Source: Beverwykella pulmonaria (Eukaryota; Ascomycota; Dothideomycetes; Pleosporales; Melanommataceae). From it: a DNA stretch of 56,994 nt. Under the pieces are notes generated by a model, which saw only the letters and a list, made by a program, of their open reading frames with translations, did no database searches and had not been told where the DNA came from. Of this stretch, positions 10,600 to 21,989 are shown piece by piece. Each line of letters starts with the position of its first letter. The first letter of the stretch is position 1. The stretch spans positions 512,172-569,165 of the forward strand of contig BCHH01000012.1 of assembly GCA_001599595.1 (NCBI GenBank), read 5' to 3'. The position numbers and the translations under genes are program-made.

Positions 10600-11395
10600 C
10601 GCTGTTCTTGCCCTGCCTGATCTAACTTCTGTAGATCCTGTTCTACAGTTCCCGCTGTGGAGTTCTTGTCCCAGGTTTTGCCGCTGTTTTGAGGCACTAG
10701 CTGCACCAACCCTTGCAATTCATGTGCTATCCACAGGCGACAACTCTTAAACCCTTTTCATCTGTACCAACAATAATACTCCGTCTTCGCAAAGGTATGA
10801 TCGGTGCGGGTCGACCGCCCTGCTAGCAATGGCAACATCAGGTGCTATGTCTCTAAAAGATGTTCGATATTGCTGAATAGGCACGCTCATTCAGCCACGT
10901 AATATTAACACTTTTAGCTTAGCGCTCATGGGAGCTGCTTACCCCCACCAACTTTAGCTGCTAGAACTGTTTGACTCTTTGGATGGCCTTTTTCGCCTAA
11001 CCCTATGACTTCTTTATTTTAAGCTCGCTGATAGTTCTCTCCTAATGCGTCTTTTGCGGCTTGAAGATGATGGCGAGTTCAGCTTGGTCGAGTATGTAGG
11101 CAGCCGTGTTCCACCATATGCAATTCTTTCTCACACCTGGGGAGCGGATCACGAAGAAATTACCTTTAAGGACTTGACAGAGGGTACAGGCAAGAGGAAG
11201 GTGGGCTATCGCAAGCTTACATTCTGTGGAAAGCAGGCTGGGATCGACGGGCTTCAGTTCTTCTGGGTCGACACCTGCTGCATCGACAAATCAAGCAGCG
11301 CGGAGCTTACGGAAGCCATCAACTCTATGTTTCGCTGGTATCAGGATGCAGAAAGATGCTACGTGTATATGTCTGATGTTTCAGTCAGCGGACCA
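10600..11395 (+). repeat. Inverted-duplication arm 1: promoter and HET N-terminus of gene A
   Basis: It matches the reverse complement of 21031-21826. The upstream part contains shared blocks such as GATCCTGTTCTACAGTT, GGTGCGGGTCGACCG and AAAAGATGTTCGAT, separated by small indels; the 55 bp before the ATG are nearly identical, and the first ~112 codons encode about 91% identical protein. Similarity falls sharply after codon 112. Confidence 0.9.
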
Positions 11396-14300
11396 ATTGA
11401 GGACGAATTCTCCCGCAGATGGAAACCAGCATTCAAGAAAAGTAGATGGTTCACTCGTGGCTGGACGCTTCAAGAGCTTATTGCTCCAAAGTCAGTTGAG
11501 TTCTTCTCTAAGGAGGAACAGCGGCTTGGCGACAAACAATCACTAGAGCAAACTCTCTACGAGGTAACTGGAATCGCCATCCAAGCCCTTCGAACAAGGC
11601 CTCTGTCCAATTTCAGTGTAAACGAGCGCTTCTCGTGGGCAGAAAATCGCCAAACCAAGCGTGAAGAGGACGCAGCGTACTCTCTGCTAGGAATATTCGA
11701 CATCCATATGCCACTTATATATGGCGAGGGACAAAAGAAAGCGCTTATTCGGTTACGAAGAGAGATCAAAGAGTCTATCAAGGACCAACAGCCTGCCAAG
11801 CCCCTGCCATCCTCGACTGTCCCCTTTCTGCGTGACAACGACTTCATCAGCCGCGACAGCCTCGACAAGGTACGCCAGATCTGTGCCAGACCAGCAGCTC
11901 GCTCAGCACTTGTTGGCCTTGGAGGCGTTGGGTGAGTGTTTTACCTCACAAACGTAATACGAATGCTGATTACCTATATAGGAAGTCCCAGATTGCTATT
12001 GAATACGCATACCAGGTGCGGGAGGAGTCGCCGACGACGTGGGTGTTCTGGGTGCACGCAGGTACGCGAGCGAGGTTTGAGGACGGCTACCGCAGGATCG
12101 CCGAGGCGACGAAGATAGAAGGCTGGGACAACCCGAAAGTGGACATTCTACGTCTCGTCCGCAGCTGGCTATGCGACGAGTCGAACGGGCAGTGGGTGAT
12201 GGTCGTTGACAATGCTGACGACTCGGCCGTTTTCTTCCCTCCACTGCACGGAACGCAAACTACTGGAATTAGTAATCCGGAGCACTCAACAAAGTTACTG
12301 TCAGACTTCCTACCTCAATCACTGAACGGATCGATTCTTATTACTTCCCGGAACCGGGACGTAGCATACAAACTGATGGAGAGTCCCAGCTTTATCATAG
12401 AGGTCAAGCCGATGGAGGAGAACGATGCGCTAGCTCTGCTTCAGAAAAAGCTAAGCTTTCAAACTAATGAGCATAACGCGATTGAATTGCTAAAAGCCCT
12501 TGATTACATGCCCCTCGCTATCACGCAGGCGGCGGCTTACATCGAGCAGAGAGCACCACGTATGACCATCTCGCGATATCTAAATGAAGTTCGCAGAAGC
12601 GACAGTGACCGAGTCCATTTACTGAACAAGGACGTAGGAGACAGCCGCAGGGACGGCAGAGCATCTAATTCGATCATTGCGACCTGGCAGATATCGTTTG
12701 AGCACATTAGGAGAGAAATGCCAACAGCGGCGAGACTACTTTCGCTGATGAGCCTCTTCGACCCGCAGGGAATCCCAGAGTCACTTCTCCACAGCAAATA
12801 CCAGCCAGATGTTGATATGGAAGCCGACTTTGAAGACGATATCCACACGCTGACTAGCTATTCTCTGGTGAAAATGAGCGCAAATGGAAGTGAGTTTGAA
12901 ATGCACCGGCTGGTGCAGTTATCGACGAAGAAGTGGCTAGAGCTGAACCAGGAGCTAGAGCGGTGGAAGGAGACGTACGTAGCGCTCATGGACGAAAGTT
13001 TCCCAGTAGGACAGCACGAAAACTGGACAGTTTGTCAAGCGCTATTCCCGCACACTCAGGCTGCAGTAGGGTGTCGGCCAGCTGATAAAAAGATGATGCA
13101 GGCATGGGCTTCAGTTCTCTTTAAAGCGGCCTGGTATGCAGGCGAGATGGGACAGTATGAAATATCAATGGATATGGGGGTTAGTGCTTTAAAGGCAAGG
13201 GAATTTATTCTAGGAACGGAGCACCCAGACACGCTTAGTAGTATCAATAGCATTGCCTTGGTCATGGAATGGCAAGGCAAGTATAAAGAGGCTGAAGCGA
13301 TGCACCAACGTGCGCTAGAAGCCGAAGAAAGGGTGCTTGGGGCAGAACATCTTTCCACACTGATCAGCATGGGCAACCTAGCATCAACGTACAGGAATCA
13401 GGGGCGGTGGAAAGAGGCAGAAGAACTAGGGGTGCAAGTGATGGAGACGAGTACTAGGGTGCTTGGGTCGGAACATTCTTCCACGCTAATCAACGTAACC
13501 AACCTGGCGTCGACGTACAGGTATCAAGGGCGGTGGAAGGAAGCCGAAGTGCTAGAGATACAAGTGATAGACACGAGAAAGAGGGTACTTGGGTTGGAGC
13601 ATCCAGACACGCTGGCTAGCATGGCCAACCTAGCGTCAACGTACAAGCTTCAAGGGCGGTGGAAGGAGACCGAAGAGCTGGAGGTGCAAGCGATGGAGAT
13701 GAGGAAGAGGGTGCTTGGGCCGGAGCATCCTTCGACACTGAACAGCATGGCCAACCTAGCGTCAACGTACAGCAATCAAGGGCGGTGGAAGGAAGCTGAA
13801 GAGCTGGGGGTGCAGGTAGTAGAGACAAGTGCGGGGGTGCTTGGGTCGGAGCATCCTTCCACGCTGACTAGCATGGGTAACCTGGCGTCGACGTACAGGC
13901 GTCAAGGGCGGTGGAAGGAGGCCGAAGAACTGGAAGTACAAGTGATAGAGAGAAGAAAAAGGGTACTTGGGTCGGAGCATCCTGCTACGCTGGTTAGCAT
14001 AGGCAACCTAGCGTCAACATACAGTAATCAAGGGCGATGGAAAGAGGCCGAAGAGCTAGAGGTGCAAGTAGTAGAGACGAGTGCGGGGGTGCTTGGGTCG
14101 GAGCATCCTTCCACGCTGACCAGCATGGCCAACCTGGCGTCGACGTACAGGCGCCAAGGGCGGTGGAAGGAGGCCGAAGAGCTAGAGGTGCAAACGATGG
14201 AGACGAGAAAGAGGGTGTTTGGTTTAGAACATCCTTCCACGCTGTCTAACATGTGCAATCTAGCCTCGACGTACAGTAATCAGGGGCGGTGGAAGAAGGC

Positions 14301-15186
14301 TGAAGAGCTAGGGGCGCAAATTGTAGCGACGAGTGAGAGGGTGCTTGGGTCGCAGCATCCAGACACGCTAACTAGCATTGGTAACCTAGCAGTGACGTAC
14401 AGCAATCAAGGGCGGTGGAAGGAGGCCGAAGTGCTAGAGGTGCAAGTGATGGAGACGAGTACCAACGTGCTTGGGTCGGAGCATCCTTCCACACTGATCA
14501 GCGTAGCCAACCTGGCGTCGACGTACAGGAATCAAGGGCGGTGGAGGGAGGCTGAAGAGCTAGAGGTACAAGTAATAGAGACGAGAAAGAGAGTACTTGG
14601 GTTGGAGCATCCTTCTACACTAATTAGCATGGGAAACCTGGCGTCAACATACAGCAATCAAGGGCGGTGGAAGGAAGCTGAAGAGCTTGGAATGCAAGTG
14701 ATAACGAAAAAAAAGAGGGTGCTTGGGCCGGAGCATCCTTCCACGCTGACCAGCATTGGCAGCCTGGCGTCGACGTACATGTATTGGGGGCGGTGGAAGG
14801 AAACCGAAGAGCTGGGGGCGCAACTGATAGAGACGAATGCTAGGGCGCTTGGGTTGGAGCATCCTTCCACGCTGGCCAGCATGGGCATCCTGGCGTCGGC
14901 GTACAGAAATCTGGGGCGGTGGAAGGAGGCCGAAGTGCTGGAGGTGCAAGTTATGGAGACGAGTGAGAGGGTACTTGGGTCGGAGCATCCAGACACGCTG
15001 ATCAGCATGGCCAACCTAGCGCGCACGCGGGAGTCTCAAGGCCAAATTAAAGAGGCTATCTCATTGATGGAGAAGTGTTTCCGGCTCCAGAAGAAGGCTC
15101 TTGGCCCTCACCATCCTGACACAGAATCTTCGTTTGAAGCTCTGGAAGAGTGGCAAAGGGGGATCGTCGAGATACCGGAGCTTTGA
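11045..15186 (+). CDS. Gene A: HET / NB-ARC / TPR NLR protein
   Basis: The CDS joins 11045-11931 and 11982-15186 (50-nt intron GTGAGT..ATATAG placed inside the P-loop codons), 1363 residues. The HET domain (about 1-235) shows YAILSHTWG, WVDTCCIDK and RGWTLQEL. The NB-ARC follows: P-loop GLGGVGKS at 291-298, WVMVVDNADD (Walker B), GSILITSRN, MPLAITQAAAYI and an MHD-like MHRLVQ. Fifteen consecutive 42-residue TPR repeats plus a partial one (consensus LGSEHPSTL..NLASTY..QGRWKEAEEL) end the protein. Fungal proteins of this architecture are NLRs in which HET triggers incompatibility-type cell death and repeats sense ligand; that role is inferred here. It is convergent with gene B and shares its promoter copy. 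Confidence 0.93.
13210..15099 (+). repeat. TPR-coding tandem array, 15 x 126 bp
   Basis: Fifteen units of exactly 126 bp, no indels, begin at the Leu codon of each LG-x-EHP motif. Inner units are near-identical both in protein and in DNA, while the first and last are the most divergent, as expected from recent duplication or conversion inside the array. Confidence 0.92.
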
Positions 15187-16436
15187 AGCGTCGGTATTTT
15201 ATAGAAGATGAGGCTCATTTATACAAGTGCGGGCTAGTTTAAGTTGTATGATCGTGCTTATACGGATCGTCTAACGATAATTAAAGTAATTTGGTACTGG
15301 GTGTTGCCTCCACATGAAGGGAGGATAGACGACCGGCTCTGATCACAGAGTTGTCGCAGGTAGTTTCTTGATGCATATGAAGAAGTCGATATGATTTCGC
15401 TATATATCAGCGGACCTTGAGAAAGGTGTAGTGGTCGTGAGGATGTTTTAATAACAGGACCTATTCCTTCTCAATCTAGAAGTGCAGGACCCACAACCGA
15501 TTACTTAGCTCAGAATTTGCTCCACGGCAGGAATTACGGAAGAAATTGAAGAAACGAAATCAGGCACGACAAGTTCAAGCTGGACCCCTTTGCTAGGCAT
15601 GCTCATTATTAAAGCAGACAGAATAGCAGAGACACATTCATGGTCGAATACTAAGTGGAGCACGGGGCAGGAACGCGCTACAAGGCTAGCTCAGCATATA
15701 TATATATTTGACCTCAACCTCAACCTCAATCTCAACTTTGAAGGAGCAGCTAGTTAGCAACACATCTTCATGAATACACACGCCAGTGGCAGGCTGTCAC
15801 AAAGGGCATTTCCGCTGCGGCATGACCATCTACCCTGTTGTCGGTGGCGATATGCCACCTGCTAATGCTGATACTGACAGATTGAACTCTGGCTACATTC
15901 TCTCCAAGTGCTCTTCATGCATGCTTTTTAATGCAATGTTATATAGCCATCGACGGGCGCGTGGAACTCGTTGGCCATAGAGTAGAAAGCTTTTCTCATA
16001 GAGTCCTTTGAGGACAAGAGGATAGAGCGCAGCAAGAACCCTAGCACATCATAAGTCTATAGAGATCTTAATTGCAGATTCTATGTGTAATGTAGAGAGT
16101 AATTCACCAGCGAGCGAGCTGCACACCTACCGAGCTGGTGCAGGTGGGTATTATGGACAAAATTTGATGCCTGTTAACACCACGCCAACGTCTTGAAAAA
16201 TATGCTTCAAATTTTGGGGGTTATATTAATACTTGTACTCTAGATTCATACACTCCCAACTACCGTAAATTGCATCTTAAACTGTTATTCATAATCTACA
16301 CGTGTAGATTATGCATCTCTTACTATTGGGCAAGAACCTAGTGCACCCAATTATGTTACCCTACTGCTTAAGTTAGAGAATTATTGTTATTAAAGCTTTA
16401 AACTTAAGCCTAAGACATACCTTTGTACCCGGGAGT
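15187..16436. other. Intergenic between the 3' ends of genes A and B
   Basis: No gene recognised. It contains a short AT run and CCTCAA hexamer run near 15700-15745 and the 24-bp palindrome at 16290-16313. Both NLR transcripts must terminate in this segment. Confidence 0.6.
16290..16313. repeat. Perfect 24-bp palindrome
   Basis: The left half is CATAATCTACAC and the right half is its exact reverse complement, without spacer; the centre is ACACGTGT. It lies about 125 bp beyond the stop codon of gene B. Confidence 0.9.
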
Positions 16437-19400
16437 CTAGAGGTGAAATTTGAAATAGTCACATTCATGATTCGTGTGTAGACTGTCCAAGAAAGGCTTA
16501 CACATGAAACAATAATCCAAGTCTGGACATGTGCGACAATGGAAACGCGGCCCGTAAATGTCCTACTCAATATGAGACATTTTCGAACACTTCAAGCTAT
16601 CCCACTTACATGAAAACATCCATTGCACCAGTAATCACCATGACGTTTGCCTTGGAGTTGCGCAGAATCAGCCTCCACGCCTACGAGAGATCTGCAGGAC
16701 GCAGACAAATTTCCCAACATCTTATTATTTTCATGGAAGATAACAATAGAAATAGGACTCCATTGACCTTCTTGCTCATAGATAGTAACATATTCGCCTT
16801 GTAGGCCTTCCTTAATTAGTCGTTCTACGACTTTAGGATTCCCCGCCCTACAAGCCCAGTGAAGGGGGTTCCAATGTCTACTCCGTGGTGGGAACGTAGA
16901 ATCTATACCCAACACTGCGTTCAAAACCGACAACGAGCCTCCTGAAGATGCATAGCAAAGTAGACTATCCCCTTTTGCATCCTCGGTATTAGGGCTAAGA
17001 CCTAGGTTGATAAGATACAGGAAGGTGTCAAGACGCCCGCCTCTTGCAACAAGCTGAAGGATAGTTCGACCATGGGTTTCCGCAAGATTTAGATTCGCAT
17101 GGTATTGCTCATACGCCAATCTCAACAGGTCCTTACATCCTTTAAAGGCAAGGAGGTTCAGAAAGGAACCAGACTATTCACATCCGAACCGTTTGCGAGA
17201 AGATGTTTAACAACTTCGACCTGGCTCTTTTTTGCCGCTGTGTTGAGTGCATTGCCGTAGTGTCCAACTTCGGCGTTGACTTCGGCACCCTGGTCGAGCA
17301 GCAGCTTCGCCACCTGTTTATGGCCTCTAGCTGAAGCCGCCTGGAGTGCGCTACCGTAGTGTCCACCTTGGGCGTTGACTTCGGCGCTCTGGTCGAGCAG
17401 AAACTTCACCACCTGCTCGTGGCCTCTAGCTGAAGCCGCTTGGAGTGCGTTGCCGTAGTATCCACCCTGGACATTGACGTCAGCGCCCTGGTCAAGCAGC
17501 AGCTTCACCACCTGCTCGTGGCCTCTAGCTGAAGCCGCCTGGAGTGCATTGCCGTAGTACCCACCTTGGGCGTTAACGTCGGCGCCCTGGTCGAGCAGAA
17601 ACTTTACCACCTGCTCGTGGCCACCATATAAAGCCGCCTGGAGTGCGTTGCCATAATACCCACCTTGGGCATTGACGTCGGCGCCCTGGTCGAGCAACAG
17701 CTTCGCCACCTGCTCCTGGCCTCCAGCTGAAGCCGCCTGGAGTGCGTTACTATAGTGTCCACCCTGGGCGTTGACGTCGGCACCCTGGTCGAGCAGAAAC
17801 TTCACCACCTGCTCATGGCCTCTGGCTGAAGCCGCTTGGAGTGCGTTGCCGTAGTATCCACCCTGGGCATTGACGTCGGTACCCTGGTCGAGCAGAAACT
17901 TCACCCCCTCCTCCCGGCCTCTAGCTGAAGCCGCCTGGAGTGCGTTGCCGTAGTATCCACCTTGGGCATTGACGTTGGCGCTCTGGTCGAGCAGAAACTT
18001 CACCACCTGCTCGTGGCCTCTGGCTNAAGCCGCTTGGAGTGCGTTGCCGTAGTATCCACCCTGGGCATTGACGTCGGCGCCCTGGTCGAGCAACAGCTTC
18101 GCCACCTGCTCCTGGCCTCCAGCTGAAGCCGCCTGGAGTGCGTTGCCGTAGTGTCCACCTTGGGCGTTGACGTCAGCGCCCTGGTTGAGCAGGAACTTTA
18201 CCACCTGCTCGTGGCCTCCATCTAAAGCTGCCTGGAGTGCGTTGCCGTAGTATCCACCCTGGGTATTGACGTCAGCGCCCTGGTCGAGCAGAAACTTCAC
18301 CACCTGCTCGTGGCCTCTGGCTGAAGCCGCTTGGAGTGCATTGCCGTAGTATCCACCTTGGGCATTGACGTCGGCGCCCTGGTCAAGCAGCAGCTTCACC
18401 GCCTGCTCCTGGCCTCCAGCTGAAGCCGTTTGGAGTGCGTTGCCGTAGTGTCCACCCTGGGCGTTGACATCAGCGCCCTGGTTGAGCAGAAACTTCACCA
18501 CCTGCTCTTGGCCTCCATCTAAAGCAGCCTGGAGTACGTTGCCGTAGTATCCACCTTGAGCATTGACGTTGGCACCCTGGTCGAGCAGAAACTTCACCAC
18601 CTGCTCGTGGCCTCTGGCGGAAGCCGCTTGGAGTGCGTTGCCGTAGTATCCACCTTGGGCATTGACGTCCGCGCTCTGGTCGAGCAGAAACTTCACCACC
18701 TGCTCGTGGCCTCTAGCTGAAGCCGCTTGGAGTGCGTTACCGTAGTGTCCACCCTGGGCATTGACGTCGGCGCCCTGGTCGAGCAGCAGCTTCACCACCT
18801 GCTCCTGGCCTCTAGCTGAAGCCGCCTGGAGTGCGTTGCCGTAGTATCCACCTTGGGCGTTGACGTCAGCGCCCTGGTTGAGCAGAAACGTTACCACCTG
18901 CTCGTGGCCTCCATCTAAAGCCGCCTGGAGTGCGTTGCCGTAGTATCCACCCTGGGCATTGACGTCGGCGCCCTGGTCGAGCAGCAACTTCACCACCTCC
19001 TCCAAGCCAGAGAGTGCTACATAGTAAAGCGGAGCTGGGATATACTCCAGCACCTTTTGAAAGTCGGATTCGGCCCATGGTTTATCCGGATCATATATTC
19101 GGATCCAATTTAAGTACGCAGAGTTCCCCGCTGAAAATAGATGCATTGCAACTTGGCTTATCTCGGCTATCCGATCTTTTGTCTTTGCAGCATGTCTCAT
19201 CCAGAACTTCGCCGAGTATCGTGCTAAGTTGAATTCTTTGAGGCTTTCATTTGAGACCAGCTCTGATTGTCGGAACTGGAGAAGGTACCCAAGGCAGGCT
19301 TTAGCTATGATACTGTGGCACGCAGCATTTTGCATACTGTATCGCGCTGCTTGCCCTTTCTGGATCCTATCTGAGAGAAGATATTCTTTCACGGAGTAGT

Positions 19401-21381
19401 GCGCAAGCACAGCGACTTGCCTTGCTGACCCTAGCCTTCCGCCACCTTCATCTGTAGTTATAGTAACAAGACTAGAGCATATGTCTAGGGCCTCTAGAGG
19501 GTCTTCCAATACCTCCTCGCGGTCAAATACAGGATCGCGTTCCAAGTCAATAGCAATGACTTCTGCAACCTCTTCCACCGAAAGTGGTTGAGCAGAGAAC
19601 GTCAACCATCTCAAAACACGGATGGCGTACTCAGAGTCTTCTTCAGTGATAGCAGACAGAATCCGGTCATACGTTTTGTCCAGTGTTGGCGGTAGCGTCG
19701 CGAGCGATCTCCGCAGCGCTGCTCGATTGCGGCACTTTCCTAGCGTATCTAGCTGGCAGACAGCCCATCGAAACCTGGTACTTCCATCAGCATTGGACAC
19801 TCAATAACTCTTTGAAAGACAAAAGTACATTCCCTGGGATCCTTTCATCAAGGCAGCCTCAATTTCTTGTCTAAGAACGACATCTTTTCCCCACTTGCTC
19901 AAACCCTTGTCGCTAGATAGCCTTTGCCGAACGTATTGCTGTATATCTTTGTCTACAACTTCGCTTTGGAGACAAATGCTATTCCGTCGATCCACAAACT
20001 CTTCTATTGAGCTCTCGATATCTCGTTCTCTGCGGCTTGTTACAATCATATGCATGTTCTGAAGGTGCCAACGAGCCATTGTTGCAAGGATCTCCATTAG
20101 CTCTGTACGCTGGGCGCATTCGTCTAACGCATCAAGCATGACGTAAACTTGTGGAGTCTTCTGCACCATCTGGTGCGTTACTTCTAGGAGCGCATCTAGT
20201 GACGGCTGCCGCCGCCCGTCCTCATGAGAGGCGAACAGGCTGTCAAGGCTTGCAGGAATCTCGATAGACTGCTGTGAGAGTTGGCATATCAATGAGCGCA
20301 GCACCGGCTCGGCGTTCTGCTTCTGTGCATCATTGAAATCGAAGTAGAAGTACACAACTGCTTTCCCCGAGTCATCCTCACAGTGTTTTAGAAGGTTTTG
20401 TAGAATGGTTGAGCTCAGAATAGTTTTCCCGCATCCTGGAATCCCGTACAGCCATAGAGATGATGCAGCCTCTATCTTCCAGCTAGCGTACTGCTCGCTC
20501 CCCAAGAACCAAAGGCCTGTGTTATCTTGTCGTTGTTTGAGCGCCTTCTGATAATTCACGGACGGATCTGGTGCAGAGAGCCACTTGTGTATCTTGCCAA
20601 GCCTTGCATCTCGAGTTGGATTATGATTTTTAACACTCTGGGAGACAACGGCCACTGCATCTCCTAACGACTCGTATATCTCTTTCTGAAGCCGCTTGAG
20701 CGCCTTTTCCTTGCCCTCACCGTAGAGGAGCGGCATGTGAATGTTGAAAATGCCTAGCAAAGAGTACGCCATGTCTTCTCTACGTGTCGTCTCTCGTTGT
20801 TTAGCCCATGCCATCCGCTCCTCGACGCTGAAGTGCGACAAATCTCTTCCCTGGAGGGCTTCAGCAGAGATGCTTGTAACTTCGACGATTTCTTGCGCAC
20901 GTGAAGACTTGCTACCAAGCAGATTGCCTTCCGCAGAGAAGAACTCGACGCATGTCGGAGCAAGAAGTTCTTGTAGCGTCCATCCTCGGGTGAACCACCT
21001 ACTTTCCTTAAATGCCATGCCGTCTCCTGAGAAGTTATCAGTCGACACATCGGAGAGGTATACGTAGCATTTCGTCGCATCGCGGTACCAGCGAAACATG
21101 GAGTTGATGGCTTCTGACAGCTCTGCGCTGCTTGACTTGTCGATGCAGCAGGTGTCGACCCAGAAGTACTGCAGCCCGTCGATCCCAGCCTGCTTTCCAC
21201 AGAATGTAAGCTTGCGATAGCCCGCCTTACTCTTGCCTATACCCTCTGTCAAGTCTTTAAAGGTGATTTCTTCGTGATGCGCTCCCCAGGTGTGCGAAAG
21301 AATTGCATATGGTGGAACACGGCTGCCTACATACTCGACCAAGCTGAACTCGCCATCATCTTCAAGCCGCAAAAGACGCAT
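16437..21381 (-). CDS. Gene B: HET / NACHT / ankyrin / ZZ-finger NLR protein
   Basis: The CDS joins, on the minus strand, 21381-19829, 19774-17182, 17131-16610 and 16562-16437: 1597 residues, introns of 54, 50 and 47 nt. The HET domain (about 1-235) has YAILSHTWG, WVDTCCIDK and RGWTLQEL. NACHT follows with P-loop GIPGCGKT (313-320) and Walker B VMLDALDEC (about 414-422). Seventeen near-identical 33-residue ankyrin repeats and two divergent ones come next, then a tail with YWCNGC, FHCRTC and DYCFMC, cysteine pairs of a ZZ-type zinc finger. The second intron (17132-17181, GTGAAT..GTAAG) is the weakest call; without it the ankyrin frame would stop at 17158. An N at 18026 makes one Ser codon ambiguous (TNA). 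Its role is inferred: incompatibility/immune receptor. Confidence 0.9.
17269..18951 (-). repeat. Ankyrin-coding tandem array, 17 x 99 bp
   Basis: Seventeen units of exactly 99 bp encode GG(Y/H)YGNALQAA...VVKFLLDQGADVNAQ. Units differ at a few fixed places (LDGG, SAGG or SARG; HEQ or QEQ; LLNQ or LLDQ), and the variants recur in a three-unit order, e.g. units 5-7 and 8-10. One N at 18026. Confidence 0.93.
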
Positions 21382-21826
21382 TAGGAGAGAACTATCAGCG
21401 AGCTGAAAATAAAGAAAGTCATAGGGTTAGGCGAAAAAGGCCGTCGTCCAAGAGTCGAACAGTTCTGGCTGTGAGTGTATACCGGTATACAGACACACCT
21501 AGCAATAGCTTGGATGAAGTTGGTGGGGTAACCGCTGAGCTTGAAGTCTTCATATCACGTGGCTAAATGAGCGTGCCTATTCACCAAAATCGAACATCTT
21601 TTAGAGCAGTAGCGCCTGGTTTTGTCGTTGCTAGCAGAGCGGTCGACCCGCACCGGACATACCCTTGCGAAGATGGAATATTATTGTTGTACAGACGACG
21701 AGAGTTCAGGAGTTGTCGCCTACAGATAGCACATGAGTTGCCATGGACGACAAATCCGAGCTGATACCCCAAAACAGAACTGTAGAACAGGATCCACAGA
21801 AGCTAGACCGGGCAGGACAGGAGCGG
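21031..21826 (-). repeat. Inverted-duplication arm 2: promoter and HET N-terminus of gene B
   Basis: This is the reverse-complement partner of 10600-11395. It covers about 440 bp upstream of the gene B start and its first ~117 codons. Beyond 21826 and below 21031 the two copies are no longer alignable by eye apart from general HET similarity. Confidence 0.9.
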
Positions 21827-21989
21827 CGACTGGGGTTGTTGCGGTCTGCGGCGCATCACTATCCATATTTACATCACTGGCTTTAGCGTTCCGTGGCGCC
21901 GAGTCAACTGGGGCAAACATTAAACAGTCGCCGGTCTGTGCGACTGCCATGGTGCAACTCGCGATGCAGTACAACGTACGGCTCTGTTT

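Noticed and set aside
13616..15026. Minus-strand open frames across the TPR array
   Set aside because: Antisense shadows of the 126-bp repeat; they repeat with the same period and have no independent signature.
15705..15745. CCTCAA hexamer run beside an AT run
   Set aside because: Short simple-sequence DNA in an intergenic region; too few units for any structural claim.
17158..17181. Gene B ending at the stop at 17158
   Set aside because: A 50-nt intron with a branch-like CTGAAC restores an ankyrin-type continuation and leads to the ZZ finger, so the stop is taken as intronic.
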